Below, one piece after another: positions 9,760 to 18,349 of a DNA stretch of 64,000 nt. This stretch comes from Symsagittifera roscoffensis. Lineage: Eukaryota; Xenacoelomorpha; Acoela; Convolutidae. Location of the stretch: the NCBI RefSeq assembly GCF_963678635.1, contig NC_087068.1, positions 41,937,649 to 42,001,648 of the forward strand, read 5' to 3'. The notes under the pieces were generated by a model. The model searched no databases, was not told where the DNA came from, and saw only the letters and a list, made by a program, of their open reading frames with translations. The stretch's first letter is position 1. Each line of letters starts with the position of its first letter. Made by a program: the position numbers and the translations under genes.

Positions 9760-9794
9760 TTTAGCCTAATTGTTGTGATAAACTTATTAAATAG
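9760..9794 (+). other. 35-nt 5' leader shared with the 17.43-17.47 kb region
   Basis: Bases 9760-9794 (containing TTAGCCTAATTGTTGTG) match 17433-17467 exactly in reverse complement. In both places the leader lies upstream of a PHD-finger ORF in the same sense. Inside it, TGTGATAAACTTATT is a repeat of 9745-9759, so the 15-mer occurs twice in 43 bases. It could be a 5' UTR or internal promoter part shared by families, or a 5' fragment of a related element at 17.4 kb. Confidence 0.7.
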
Positions 9795-9807
9795 TTTCCG
9801 GTTTGAT

Positions 9808-10593
9808 ATGTCTCAAGCAAAAGCTACTAGATGTGGACCATGCAACAAAACAGTGAAGGACAACGACTCAACTGCTATAGGATGTGAAAAGTGCAGCGCG
9901 TGGTTCCATGGGCAATGTGTTGGATTGTCTCCTGATGATGTAGCTACAATGGGCAAAATTCGAGGATGCTTCTGGCTGTGCTCTGGCTGCCTTGAGGGGA
10001 ACATCTTCACATCCCAAGCTAAGTTTGAACTGATTATTCAAAGACAAGAAAGCTTAATCGAAATTACAAAAAGCATTAAAGAAACTGTTGAAAATGTTGA
10101 TCCAACCAAGACAACATCATCGAATGTACCGGTTAATAGTCGTATTAATAACAGTCACCGGGCCAACACATGTGAAAACGAGATAATCATCGACGGGGTC
10201 TGCGAAGACAACGGACAGTTTACATCCAATATAGAGGCCGAAGAAGCCAAAGTGGCCGAAATTTTTGATCATATAGGCGAAGAAAATCTCAGTATCTGCC
10301 AAATGTATAGACTTGGTAAAGCTAATCCCCAACAACGAAGACCGCGTCCTTTACTTGTTCGTCTGTCATCCGAATGGAATGCTAGAAAATGCCTGGCAAA
10401 ATCTTACAAACTGAAGAATTTCAAAGAAAAGATTTTCATATCGAAGTCCCTGAACCAAGAAGAACAGATTCTGAAACGTAAAATCTTCAAGAAACGGTAC
10501 GACATGATTAACAATGAAAAAGTTCCACGCGATGAGCTAAAAATTCGTGGTCTGACCCTCGAACGAAATGGTATCAAGATCAATCTTGACTGA
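9808..10593 (+). CDS. LINE ORF1 protein: PHD finger, linker, RRM-like C-terminal region
   Basis: The likely product is an RNA-binding companion of the ORF2 enzyme. The start chosen is the ATG at 9808 (MSQAKATRCG); the frame is open a little upstream without an ATG. Residues ~9-60 form a PHD-type zinc finger: CGPC, CEKCSAWFHGQC, and WLCSGC give the C4-H-C3 pattern. Residues ~75-110 look helical (IQRQESLIEITKSI). Residues ~125-260 (ENEIIIDGVCED, KVAEIFDHIG, YRLGKANPQQRRPRPLLVRL, RKIFKKRYDMINNEKVP) have the layout of the LINE ORF1 RRM/C-terminal domain. PHD fingers are known in CR1-like ORF1 proteins. The stop is TGA at 10591-10593, and ORF2 continues in the same frame. Confidence 0.85.
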   Translation: MSQAKATRCGPCNKTVKDNDSTAIGCEKCSAWFHGQCVGLSPDDVATMGKIRGCFWLCSGCLEGNIFTSQAKFELIIQRQESLIEITKSIKETVENVDPTKTTSSNVPVNSRINNSHRANTCENEIIIDGVCEDNGQFTSNIEAEEAKVAEIFDHIGEENLSICQMYRLGKANPQQRRPRPLLVRLSSEWNARKCLAKSYKLKNFKEKIFISKSLNQEEQILKRKIFKKRYDMINNEKVPRDELKIRGLTLERNGIKINLD

Positions 10594-10597
10594 CTAC
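10591..10597 (+). promoter_or_regulatory. Putative stop-codon readthrough signal UGA-CUA
   Basis: ORF1 ends in TGA followed by CTAC. ORF2 is in the same frame and its conserved endonuclease start (LINAQSLLS) begins six codons later. No ATG lies in frame before the catalytic NAQ and ETW motifs; the first is at about 10750, inside the endonuclease. UGA followed by CUA is the best known leaky stop context in animals and alphaviruses. The same arrangement (TGA CTAG) occurs in the 18-32 kb LINE family. Readthrough is inference; reinitiation at a non-AUG codon is the alternative. Confidence 0.6.
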
Positions 10598-13437
10598 AAT
10601 CAAAGTTATGCCTTATCAACGCACAAAGTCTCTTGAGCATAAATCAGCGTCTGAAGTTAATCAATTTTCTTTCTTTACATTCTCCTGATATCGTGTTCAT
10701 TACTGAAACATGGCTTAAACCAGAAGTTACTGATCCCGAAATTTTTCCTATGAATTCTCCCTATTCGGTTATTGCTCGAAAAGACCGCACTTCTGGAGAA
10801 CACGGAGGTGTTCTCATTGCTACAAAAAGGAGTTTTGCTCTAAATTATTCAACTCTATCATACGATGCAGATTACTGCATCGGACTTTCAATATATTCGG
10901 GTGCAGTTAATCATATTTTCCTCCTTATTTACAACCCCCCCGCTTCGTCGCAGTTTCGGATACCTGCCAAAATGCTTACTGATTCAATACGTTATTTTAA
11001 CTCCAAATTGATTAATGGTTCTAGTTCGTACACAATCTTAGGTGACCTAAATCTGCCTGATATCTGTTGGGCATCTTCTGATGGTGGCTGTGATTACTCG
11101 AAACTGTTCCTAGAGGTTATTGAGGATCATAGCTTAATGCCCCTTATATATGAACCCACACATCGCTCAGGCAACACTCTTGATATCATTTTAACTTCGC
11201 ACACAGAATTGTTCACTGCATTTGTAAATGAAGTGCTTTACTCAGACCATTTTCCTTTATTTGCTTTTTTTACCATTCCTGAAGCAGCGCCTACTGTGAG
11301 TGGGAATTTTATGAAAACCTCTCTATCTAAATCATCTTTTTCTCATTCGATCTTCAATACTAACATCAGCCCTTGCTTTACCAAACTCATTGTGAAACAA
11401 AACTCATGTTATTCCATATCCACCACTAATGATTATGTAGATAGCTGGTACGCTCAGATCAATCATGCAATTCTTTCATCATGCGCACAGAAAACTAAAA
11501 GACGCCAGCAACTTCCCTATTATTATTCGTCGCATACAGTTCATTTACTGAATAAGCATCATTCCATATCTAAACGGACAGCCAACACAAATCATTTAGC
11601 TTCGATCCAACAAGACCTTAACAATTCAATCGAATTGGATAAAACTTGTCTCCTTGAATCTTTAAGACCAAATTCTACCCGTGATTGCTTTAAATACCTT
11701 CGATCTTTTACCAGAAGGAAACTACCAAACCAAATGCACTGGATGAATAGAAAAGCATCCACTTCTATTGAAATAGCCATTCTTTTGAACGATTACTTCT
11801 GTTCAGTGTTTCTAGAAAAGCATGAAATTCAAATCTTACAACCCGAAAAACCCACCATTTTTCTATCCGATCTCCATGTCAACCTTAAAAAGGTCGAGAA
11901 AGCTCTCAAATTTGCTAAAACTTCTTGTATTACCAACGACCGCCTCCCAACCTTTATTCTTAACTACTGCAGTGAATTAATATCTCCTCTAGTCGTGCAG
12001 CTCTTTGTCAAGGTTTTGGAAACTAAAACGTGGCCAGAACTTTGGAAATGTGCGTTTATTACGCCAGTTCTTAAATCTAGTAATCCCGAAAATGTTGAAA
12101 ATTATCGCCCGATTAGCATATTGCCTCAATTATCGATTGTTCTGGAGAGAATGATCTTCGATTTCATTTATCCTAAAATTCGGGCTAAAGTTACACCTGC
12201 TCAACATGGTTTTATGACCAAGCGATCGACTGTTACTCAGCTTCTTGAATACCTAGATCAGATTTATAACGACGTCGAGGCAAAAAGCGAATGTCTTTCT
12301 GTGTACTTCGATTTTCGCAAGGCTTTTGATCAAGTTCCTCATCATATACTTATTTTGAAACTTGGTAATTTAGGCTTTGACGTTAGCTTTCTTGAACTTT
12401 TTGCTTCCTATCTCACAAACCGCACGCAAAATGTCTTAATTAACAATGAAGCATCTCCAAAAGGCCATGTAACAAGTGGTGTTCCGCAAGGAAGTGTACT
12501 CGGCCCTTTGCTATTTATACTCTTCATTAATGACATGCCAGCTGTCTTGAAAACCTCTAAATGTTTTCTGTTTGCTGATGACAGCAAACTCTATTCAAAA
12601 TATGACTTTTCCTTAGTTCAAATAGACATTGATCTATTTATCAATTGGACGCTTGAAAACGAAATGACATTTAATTCTGATAAATGCAAAGTTATTTGTT
12701 TTAACTCAACTTCCCCCAAATCTACACTTTGCCTTAATGATTACCCAATTCCGTCAGTTTCATCTATCAAAGATCTCGGAGTAACGATATCTAGTGATTT
12801 AAAGTGGGACATCCACATTAAAACCAAACTGGTTGCAGTTAACAAAGCTTTCCATTTCTTGAAACGTTCAATCCCTTATGGAGTATCCATGAGAACCAAA
12901 TTCAAATATTACCAGCTATGTATTGTGAGTATTTTATTATACGGTAGTCAGGTCTGGTTTCCATCTTTAACATATCGCCGCAAACTAGAATTATTTAACA
13001 GAAAATGTTTGAAATGGGTAACGGGAGTCAACGACTATACAGAACAACTTAGAAAAACGAATTCCTTGCCAATTTCCTTCACTATAGCTTTACATGATAT
13101 GTGTTTTCTTAATCGAGTCCTGACTGATCAATTTGATTTCAACCTTTACAGATACATAAATTTTACCTTTGCAGCCAAAGACCTTCGCAATAGCTCACGC
13201 CCTAAGCTTTCAACAACCCAGAATTGTCGACTCTTCTTTACAGAGCAATTTTTCTTCTATCGCGTCTGTCGGTATGCCAACATGATTTCAGCAAACAACA
13301 TAGCCGACATTTTCTCATCGCCTGAAATTTTCAAAGCAAAATTGAAAATCTATCTGAAAAATAGAATTGATATGTTCAACTTAAACAACTCTTGTTCAAT
13401 GCTACTTTGTTGCCATTGCATAAATTGCCGTTCGTGA
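10594..13437 (+). CDS. LINE ORF2 protein: AP endonuclease and reverse transcriptase
   Basis: The 947 codons after the TGA encode the enzyme for target-primed reverse transcription. The endonuclease (~1-220) shows NAQSLLS, ITETWLKP, YNPPASS, LGDLNLPDICW, DIILTS and SDHFPL, the catalytic set of APE-type LINE nucleases. The RT (~480-760) has WKCAFITPVLKS, YRPISILPQ, QHGFMTKRSTV, VYFDFRKAFDQVPH, SGVPQGSVLGPLLF, and the catalytic FADD at 12571-12582. The thumb and C-terminal part include GVTISSDLKW, YGSQVWFPS and KCLKWVTGVNDYTEQLR, and the end is Cys-rich (LLCCHCINC). This C-terminus resembles that of the 18-32 kb family (CDCNMCRNNW), so the two are related but distinct. The reading frame is unbroken. 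Confidence 0.92.
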   Translation, partial: LQSKLCLINAQSLLSINQRLKLINFLSLHSPDIVFITETWLKPEVTDPEIFPMNSPYSVIARKDRTSGEHGGVLIATKRSFALNYSTLSYDADYCIGLSIYSGAVNHIFLLIYNPPASSQFRIPAKMLTDSIRYFNSKLINGSSSYTILGDLNLPDICWASSDGGCDYSKLFLEVIEDHSLMPLIYEPTHRSGNTLDIILTSHTELFTAFVNEVLYSDHFPLFAFFTIPEAAPTVSGNFMKTSLSKSSFSHSIFNTNISPCFTKLIVKQNSCYSISTTNDYVDSWYAQINHAILSSCAQKTKRRQQLPYYYSSHTVHLLNKHHSISKRTANTNHLASIQQDLNNSIELDKTCLLESLRPNSTRDCFKYLRSFTRRKLPNQMHWMNRKASTSIEIAILLNDYFCSVFLEKHEIQILQPEKPTIFLSDLHVNLKKVEKALKFAKTSCITNDRLPTFILNYCSELISPLVVQLFVKVLETKTWPELWKCAFITPVLKSSNPENVENYRPISILPQLSIVLERMIFDFIYPKIRAKVTPAQHGFMTKRSTVTQLLEYLDQIYNDVEAKSECLSVYFDFRKAFDQVPHHILILKLGNLGFDVSFLELFASYLTNRTQNVLINNEASPKGHVTSGVPQGSVLGPLLFILFINDMPAVLKTSKCFLFADDSKLYSKYDFSLVQIDIDLFINWTLENEMTFNSDKCKVICFNSTSPKSTLCLNDYPIPSVSSIKDLGVTISSDLKWDIHIKTKLVAVNKAFHFLKRSIPYGVSMRTKFKYYQLCIVSILLYGSQVWFPSLTYRRKLELFNRKCLKWVTGVNDYTEQLRKTNSLPISFTIALHDMCFLNRVLTDQFDFNLYRYINFTFAAKDLRNSSRPKLSTTQNCRLFFTEQFFFYRVCRYANMISANNIADIFSSPEIFKAKLKIYLKNRIDMFNLNNSCSMLLCCHCINCRS

Positions 13438-13506
13438 TGTCTTGTGTACATAATCATACCATTTCTTTTGTTTGATGCCTTTATATTTTAAAGGGAATAA
13501 ATTCTT

Positions 13507-13531
13507 TTAGTAGTAGTAGTAGTAGTAGTAT
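13507..13531 (+). repeat. TAG trinucleotide tail of the LINE
   Basis: About eight AGT/TAG units follow AATAAATTCTTT. Short microsatellite tails are usual at the 3' end of CR1/Jockey-group elements, where the RT starts by slippage on the target. Confidence 0.85.
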
Positions 13532-13835
13532 GTAGATGATATTGATAATGCAGATCAACCGCAAGTCGTTACACAGAGATTGTCCCACAGACAGAATCAA
13601 ACTGTTTCATAAACTGCATTTTATTATTGAGTACCCTGTTGGTCAAGGTAAATTGGCCTTCTTGGATTTGAACACAAATGTGGAGCCACGGAGAAAGGTC
13701 AAAAAGGTTGATCTTCACAACCTACCAACAGTGGTGAAAAAATCTGTTTTCAGCAGTTGTAATCTTCTTTTGCACTACAAAAGGAATGTTATTGCGGGAA
13801 AACGATCAATTCATCGGTGTTTGGGAGTACCTTAA
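13528..13835 (+). pseudogene. Penelope-like reverse transcriptase remnant
   Basis: Directly after the TAG tail, TATGTAGATGATATT reads YVDDI, an RT catalytic box. One base later the +1 frame carries on with LFHKLHFIIEYP, GQGKLAFLDLN and, further on, LLLHYKRNVIAG. These resemble the Penelope-like order YVDD ... LH-IxFTxE ... FLD ... YKRNLI, with one frameshift and an internal deletion. No matching RT start was found left of the LINE, so the idea that the LINE jumped into this gene is open. The call rests on short motifs. Confidence 0.4.
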
Positions 13836-14009
13836 ATTAAGATGCTTGCCTATTTAAACGCTAGCCAACCGATATAGGATTTAGCTTTACTTTCCGAGGC
13901 ATGTATTTTCCGGGCAAATGTTACGTTCATACAATTTTCAAATTGACTTAATTGCAATTTTAGCTTTTAATTTTTTATTTTCTTTTTTTTCCATGTAATC
14001 AGAAGGTCA
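13836..14009. other. Short AT-rich spacer
   Basis: Nothing recognised between the Penelope-like remnant and the 3' end of the minus-strand RLE element. Confidence 0.4.
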
Positions 14010-14213
14010 AAAGTATCATAGTAACCGAGGTTACAGTCAGGAGTCCCTTCATTGCGTATTCCAGTCAAAATCCTTGGAATTTTCTAGATATGGAAGTGAT
14101 AATGATAAAAGAAGATGACAAGTGTTTAAGTCCTTTTAAATTAAAATCGATACGGGTTACGTTTCTTCAACAAGAACACGCAACTCGACACGAGAAAATA
14201 TAATATACAAGTG

Positions 14214-14792
14214 TTACAAATAAAAAATTTTGTCGAAAGTAATTTTGTCATTTATTGTTCCGAGTACGCAAGCGGCGTTCGCAATCTGTATTGCCAGGGA
14301 GATTCTCTGTTTTAAAAAGCTGCCTACTCTGGGTTCGTCAGTGCATATGCTTAGGTTCTTACAAAGCTTGCTAAAAAAAATTTCTGTGCTGGGGCCGGCC
14401 GCGCCCTGAATTTCAAAATCTAGCGGTTGAAAAAGATATCCATCATTTACAAGATCTTTATACTTGTCAATTTTTCGCTCTTCCGCTTCAGCGGCAGCTG
14501 TACCTGGGTTACAAACAGACCCTGCATTAATCCTACAAGGAGCTAAGGAGTCTACTACCGTTACATCCCACAAGAGCTGCTTAGCAACAGCCCATGGAAC
14601 GAGCGTCAAACCGTCTGGTCGCTTCTGATCGGTCCTGTAGAGGTGTCGTGGTTCTAAAACAGACGGAATGTGAGAATATGATAAACTCTGCTTTATAAGG
14701 GCGTTCAGGTTTGAATGCCTAGAAATTCTCCCTGCACTTTTGAGGCAAGAAAGACCATGCCAACCATCCTCGGTAACGTCTTTTCCGCACAC
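14214..14792 (-). pseudogene. Cys-His motif and restriction-like endonuclease of the RLE element
   Basis: The 192-codon frame starts in a zinc motif (CGKDVTEDGWHGLSC). It then shows RPDGLTLVPWAVAKQLLWD, with WDVTVVDSLAP, AAAEAEERKIDKY and KQRISLAIQIANAACVLGT. RPDG, WDVTVVD and the following Glu/Lys residues match the PD-(D/E)XK core of RLE-type LINEs, which nick the target for priming. The frame itself is intact to its stop, but it is cut off from the RT by stops. The plus-strand stub at 8562 duplicates its last ~40 residues. Confidence 0.75.
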
Positions 14793-14968
14793 GCATTTAT
14801 GCCGTTCTCATATTTTTGAGCCTAATCGAAGTCCTATCGCAATTCTGAGTTGTTGGCTCGACAGTTTTAACCTTAAATTTTTGCACGGGATGATGTTCAA
14901 CTACTGGGAGCCAAATCTATCTTGGAAAGCGTTGAATCTTTTTACGTCCGTTGGTTCGAGTCGTAAAA

Positions 14969-16864
14969 TCAAGTCTGCAATTTCGCTGTCCAATTTTTTT
15001 GGATTTCATTTTCCGGAGCCATTTTAGTTTTTCCAAGTTCAAACCACCGTTTAAGCGCATCATCATAGGTTCCATCCACATGCTCCAAACCAAAGATTTC
15101 GCTCAAGGCATCTTTCGCTCCTACTACTGAGGCTAAGAAAGCGGGTAAATCGAGTAGACGATCGGAAGAAACGCCCAAGCCACCTTTGGTTGCCAGGAGA
15201 ACTGCTTGTAAAAAGTGGTTATCATCCATTTTCACGTTAATGACCTTGCATACCGAATTTCTTATAAATTTATCGTAGCGTTCCAAAAAATCATACGCAA
15301 AAAATATAGGGGTTTTAGCAAGCTAAAGCACTTTTTCAGGAGGTAAAAACCATAATGGGCGTCTAGTTTGTCAATGACATCCGAGATTTTTTCAAGCTCC
15401 TTAATTTTTTCCTTGAGCAATCCTTTTCGGCAAAGTTCGCCGACTGGAGATCCTAAAATGAGGAGTTCTTCTTTTGTTTTTACTTTTATTTTGGGGCGAA
15501 TTTTTCGAAATTGTGTTAAAATTGAATTATACTGTGTACTAGTAGTCGGTCCCAAAAAACAAAGTCGCACTTCTCAGTGTTCGAGCTCAGGCCGTAAATT
15601 GGTTCCGATTTCAGAATGTTTTTAAGGTCCCGGAGTACTACCTTATAGTCGTCGGCTAAATTCCCAGCATCTAAATACCAGATATTAATTTTCGACTCCA
15701 ATTGTTTGACTAGTGTATGAATTGTTTCCGCAAAAGGGGGTGTGGCTTCAGGATCACCTTGCTGAGTTCCGTCTTCTGACATTATGACAGAGCTTCCGTA
15801 AAAAAGGTAACTAGGTTTACCATACGCGCAATGCTTGTAGTTGTACAATTCGGGGCGATTTGAATAAACATGATTCAGCATTGTTTCTCTGTTTAGAGAG
15901 TAAAAGTCATTCTTAAAATCTAGTTTTAAAAGAACAGTGCTTTTTGGATTGTCGTCGCGTTCAATTAGGTTTCGAAACGAGTGCGCAGCTATTTTTGCTC
16001 CTCGTTTGGTACCGCATCCTACCTGTACGCTTCCGAAATAATTTTGTCGCTCGGAGAGGGCCTTACTTCCAGCGCATTTAGACGCAATACGTCTCAGCGT
16101 GTTGCCTATGGCAATCGGTCTCAACCCTCCGTCTATCTTTATGAGGGCGAAAAGCTTTGCGCCAAAAAAGAAAGGTCTTTGTGGTTCGGGTATTTTGCCA
16201 TCTCCAATGAAGTTTATCAGCTTAGTAAGCGATTTCAGAAAAATAAGTTCTGCACTGCCATTCGACTTAATAACAAGATCTTTAAAAATTTGAGGAACTA
16301 TTTTATCAAGACCTGCTGCTGATCCGTTCGGAAAGGACATTATCGCTTTGTATAGGTCAAAATTGGTTACGAAAAAACTATACAACTTTTCTGGATTTGG
16401 AGCTGCAAATTTGGCTCGCTGAGGGTGCTTAGAAAACAATTTTTGATAGTTATCAGTTGAAAAAGGAGCAATTTTGTCATCCGAAGCAGCAAGCCTTATT
16501 CCTCCCTTTACATTTCCTTCATCGAGCTTACTACTTATTAATTTTATTCTCTGCTCGAGGTCACTCAGAGGCGGGTTTGAAACTTGGGGATGGGGCTTTG
16601 GAAGTGACACGTCATTTGCTCGAATTTTTTTATTTATCAAAGAGATCATGCTTGTGGTCTGCTTGCGTCCACTTCTTTTCGGTTGCTCCGAAAAAACAAG
16701 AACGACGTTAAAAAAATTAGCCATTTTGTAAAATCTTCTACATTGTAGACGATGTAATTTATTTTGTCCAACAGACTTTCCGCCAAGGGAACACGCGAGT
16801 TTTTTGTTACTCTCTTGAGTACTCGGACATTTGAGATGGATGTATTAACATAATTGTCTAGCAC
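14969..16864 (-). pseudogene. Reverse transcriptase of the RLE element, broken by frameshifts
   Basis: The longest frame (16724-15516) carries the RT core: GSAAGLDKIVPQIFKDL, GGLRPIAIGNTLRRIASKC, VQVGCGTKRGAKIAAHSFR, LLKLDFKNDFYSLNRE, SEDGTQQGDPEATP and WYLDAGNLADDYK. The catalytic box reads YLDAG where an intact member would show a second Asp (YLDDG), so the active site is damaged. Residues upstream (16864-16646) lie in another frame. Downstream frames 15570-15262 (LLILGSPVGELCRKGLLKEK) and 15286-14969 (LLATKGGLGVSSDRLLDLPAF) continue the thumb region; stops occur near 14968-14800. The protein is clearly homologous throughout but unusable. Confidence 0.8.
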
Positions 16865-16933
16865 TTAATTATTACCTATTACCTATAACAAATCATTTTC
16901 TATTGTTGCTTTATTAACAGATTTTACATCAAC

Positions 16934-17098
16934 TCATAAAGGACACTGGAACCATTGGGTTTTCTTAGAGTCGCTAAGAGAAATATTTACACAACTGATA
17001 TGATACCAACTAGAACAACAATCACATCTAATCCAATTTATCAGTCCTGAAGGTTTTAAGCAATCTTTACTTGTACACTCTTTCTTGTTTTTCCTCAT
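16934..17098 (-). pseudogene. PHD finger-like N-terminus of the RLE element
   Basis: The ATG at 17098 opens 54 codons: MRKNKKECTSKDCLK, then WIRCDCCSSWYHISCVN and WFQCPL, after which a TGA replaces the last zinc-ligand region. C..C, CDCC, W.H..C and the final C fit a C4-H-C3 PHD finger lacking its last Cys. It is a third PHD type in this window, distinct from those of the two CR1-like families. Confidence 0.6.
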
Positions 17099-18002
17099 CT
17101 TGACGCAGCATAAAGGTTAAAAAAAAGATTTTGACTGAACTTTAGAGGACTGAACTAACCCAATATAAGCGGTTAGTGGGAATTTTACAAATCAGCAAAT
17201 AACAAAAAAAAATAAAAGACAATTAAAGTAATTTAAATTTTAAAATCGAATTAGAAAAATCAAAAACAAGGAACAATCTCACCCGAGCTCAGTAGGTCTA
17301 GCGGCGCACCACCAGACTCCTCAAGCCAGTTCCAGTTTCCCACCTCCCCACAGAAAGCCACTTGACAGACCTGTCTCTAAAATCCCTCAGAGGGGGCTCC
17401 ACAAACAGGCACAAACATCAAACATAACAAACCTATTTAATAAGTTTATCACAACAATTAGGCTAAACTCGACCAGATTATCTTAGCTATTTAACCAGTA
17501 GTGATGCTTCCCCAGAATTGGGATTAAAAAAGTTTTTTTTATCATTTACTCAGTAACTTTATCCAGAATTCTCAGTTTATTGGTCCAGTTGAACATATTT
17601 TGGTTTTGTGGCCCTTTATATCAGCTTATATCTCTAATACCTGCGAACACTTGTACAAAAGAAATCAAAACTGGGTGTAATTTAAAAAAAACTCAGATTT
17701 GAAGAACTCGACCAGATTATTAAAGCAACATTACAAACATTATTTCTCTTTACGTGTGCAAAAGAAATTACTGCAAAAAATTTATGGAAATCATCGAAAA
17801 CTGCAAATAGACAGCACAGAAAGAAAAACTGACCCGAAATCTAAAAAAAAAAAAAATTTTTAGCCGATATTTTCCAATTAGAAAATGTTCGTGAGACTGG
17901 ATTTTGTAATAACTCTAATGAAAAAAAAATATCAAATTTAACAAATAAGCACACAGTAGTTTAAAATTTAGAAAAAAAAATTGTTTCGCAAAATAAGCTT
18001 TG
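17099..18002. other. Spacer with shared leader and a direct repeat
   Basis: It may contain the RLE element's 5' UTR. Minus-strand bases 17467-17433 equal the 5' leader of the intact LINE. AACTCGACCAGATTAT occurs at 17466-17481 and again at 17705-17720, a 16-bp direct repeat around 223 bases of unknown DNA, possibly a target-site duplication. No ORF of note. Confidence 0.5.
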
Positions 18003-18277
18003 AATTAAGCTTCCAAAGCTAGTTGTCTCGGAGTGAAATTAAGTATTTGCCAACAAAGAGACACATTTTTTTCATGGGAACTGCTCGCTTAAAATTAGAT
18101 AAAGCTCATTAAAACAAATTTTTTCTTGACACGGAAAAAAACTTTTTTAACGTCCTTCGGAACACGACTGAAAAGGCTGTAAATGAGCAGAGCAAAAAAA
18201 AACAACTGCAAGAGGTAAAGAGCTCAGCTTTCGAATTTGAAAGCAAATAGATGCCCTTAAAGCTCTTCGAATTTCTA
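18003..18277. repeat. Dispersed repeat R, copy 2, interrupted by the LINE array
   Basis: Diverged copy of 8985-9415 with an internal deletion of about 130 bases. Its end, GAATTTCTAGAA, passes straight into the 3' terminus of array unit A, so R marks the insertion site of the array. Confidence 0.7.
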
Positions 18278-18349
18278 GAAAAATTTACAATTGTTGTTGT
18301 TGTTGTGAATTTTCAGTAGGATACTTATGGGATGATATCCCCAAAGTTC

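Larger units (their letters stand above)
9749..13531 (+). mobile_element. CR1-like non-LTR retrotransposon, apparently full length
   Basis: The element has a short 5' UTR, ORF1 with PHD finger, ORF2 with AP endonuclease and reverse transcriptase, a short 3' UTR with AATAAA at 13496-13501, and a 3' tail of TAG/AGT trinucleotides instead of poly(A), as in the CR1/Jockey group. No internal stop or frameshift is seen except the single UGA between the ORFs, so it may be recently active. I took 9749 as the start because GTATGT directly precedes it and recurs after the tail; the exact 5' end is uncertain. Confidence 0.85.
14010..17098 (-). mobile_element. RLE-type non-LTR retrotransposon (PHD finger, RT, restriction-like endonuclease), decayed
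   Basis: On the minus strand the parts run PHD finger (17.1-16.93 kb), RT (16.86-15.0 kb), a Cys-His motif and a PD-(D/E)XK endonuclease (14.79-14.21 kb), then a 3' UTR ending near 14010. The 3' end is fixed by its match to the stub at 8562-8938. The order RT then restriction-like endonuclease defines the early-branching R2/NeSL/CRE-like LINEs. Several stops and frameshifts show it is dead. The 5' end is not certain; a 35-nt leader shared with the intact LINE lies at 17433-17467. Confidence 0.8.

Noticed and set aside
9749-9810. Treating the doubled TGTGATAAACTTATT as the LINE's target-site duplication
   Set aside because: Both copies lie on the same side of the element; no copy is found after the 3' tail.
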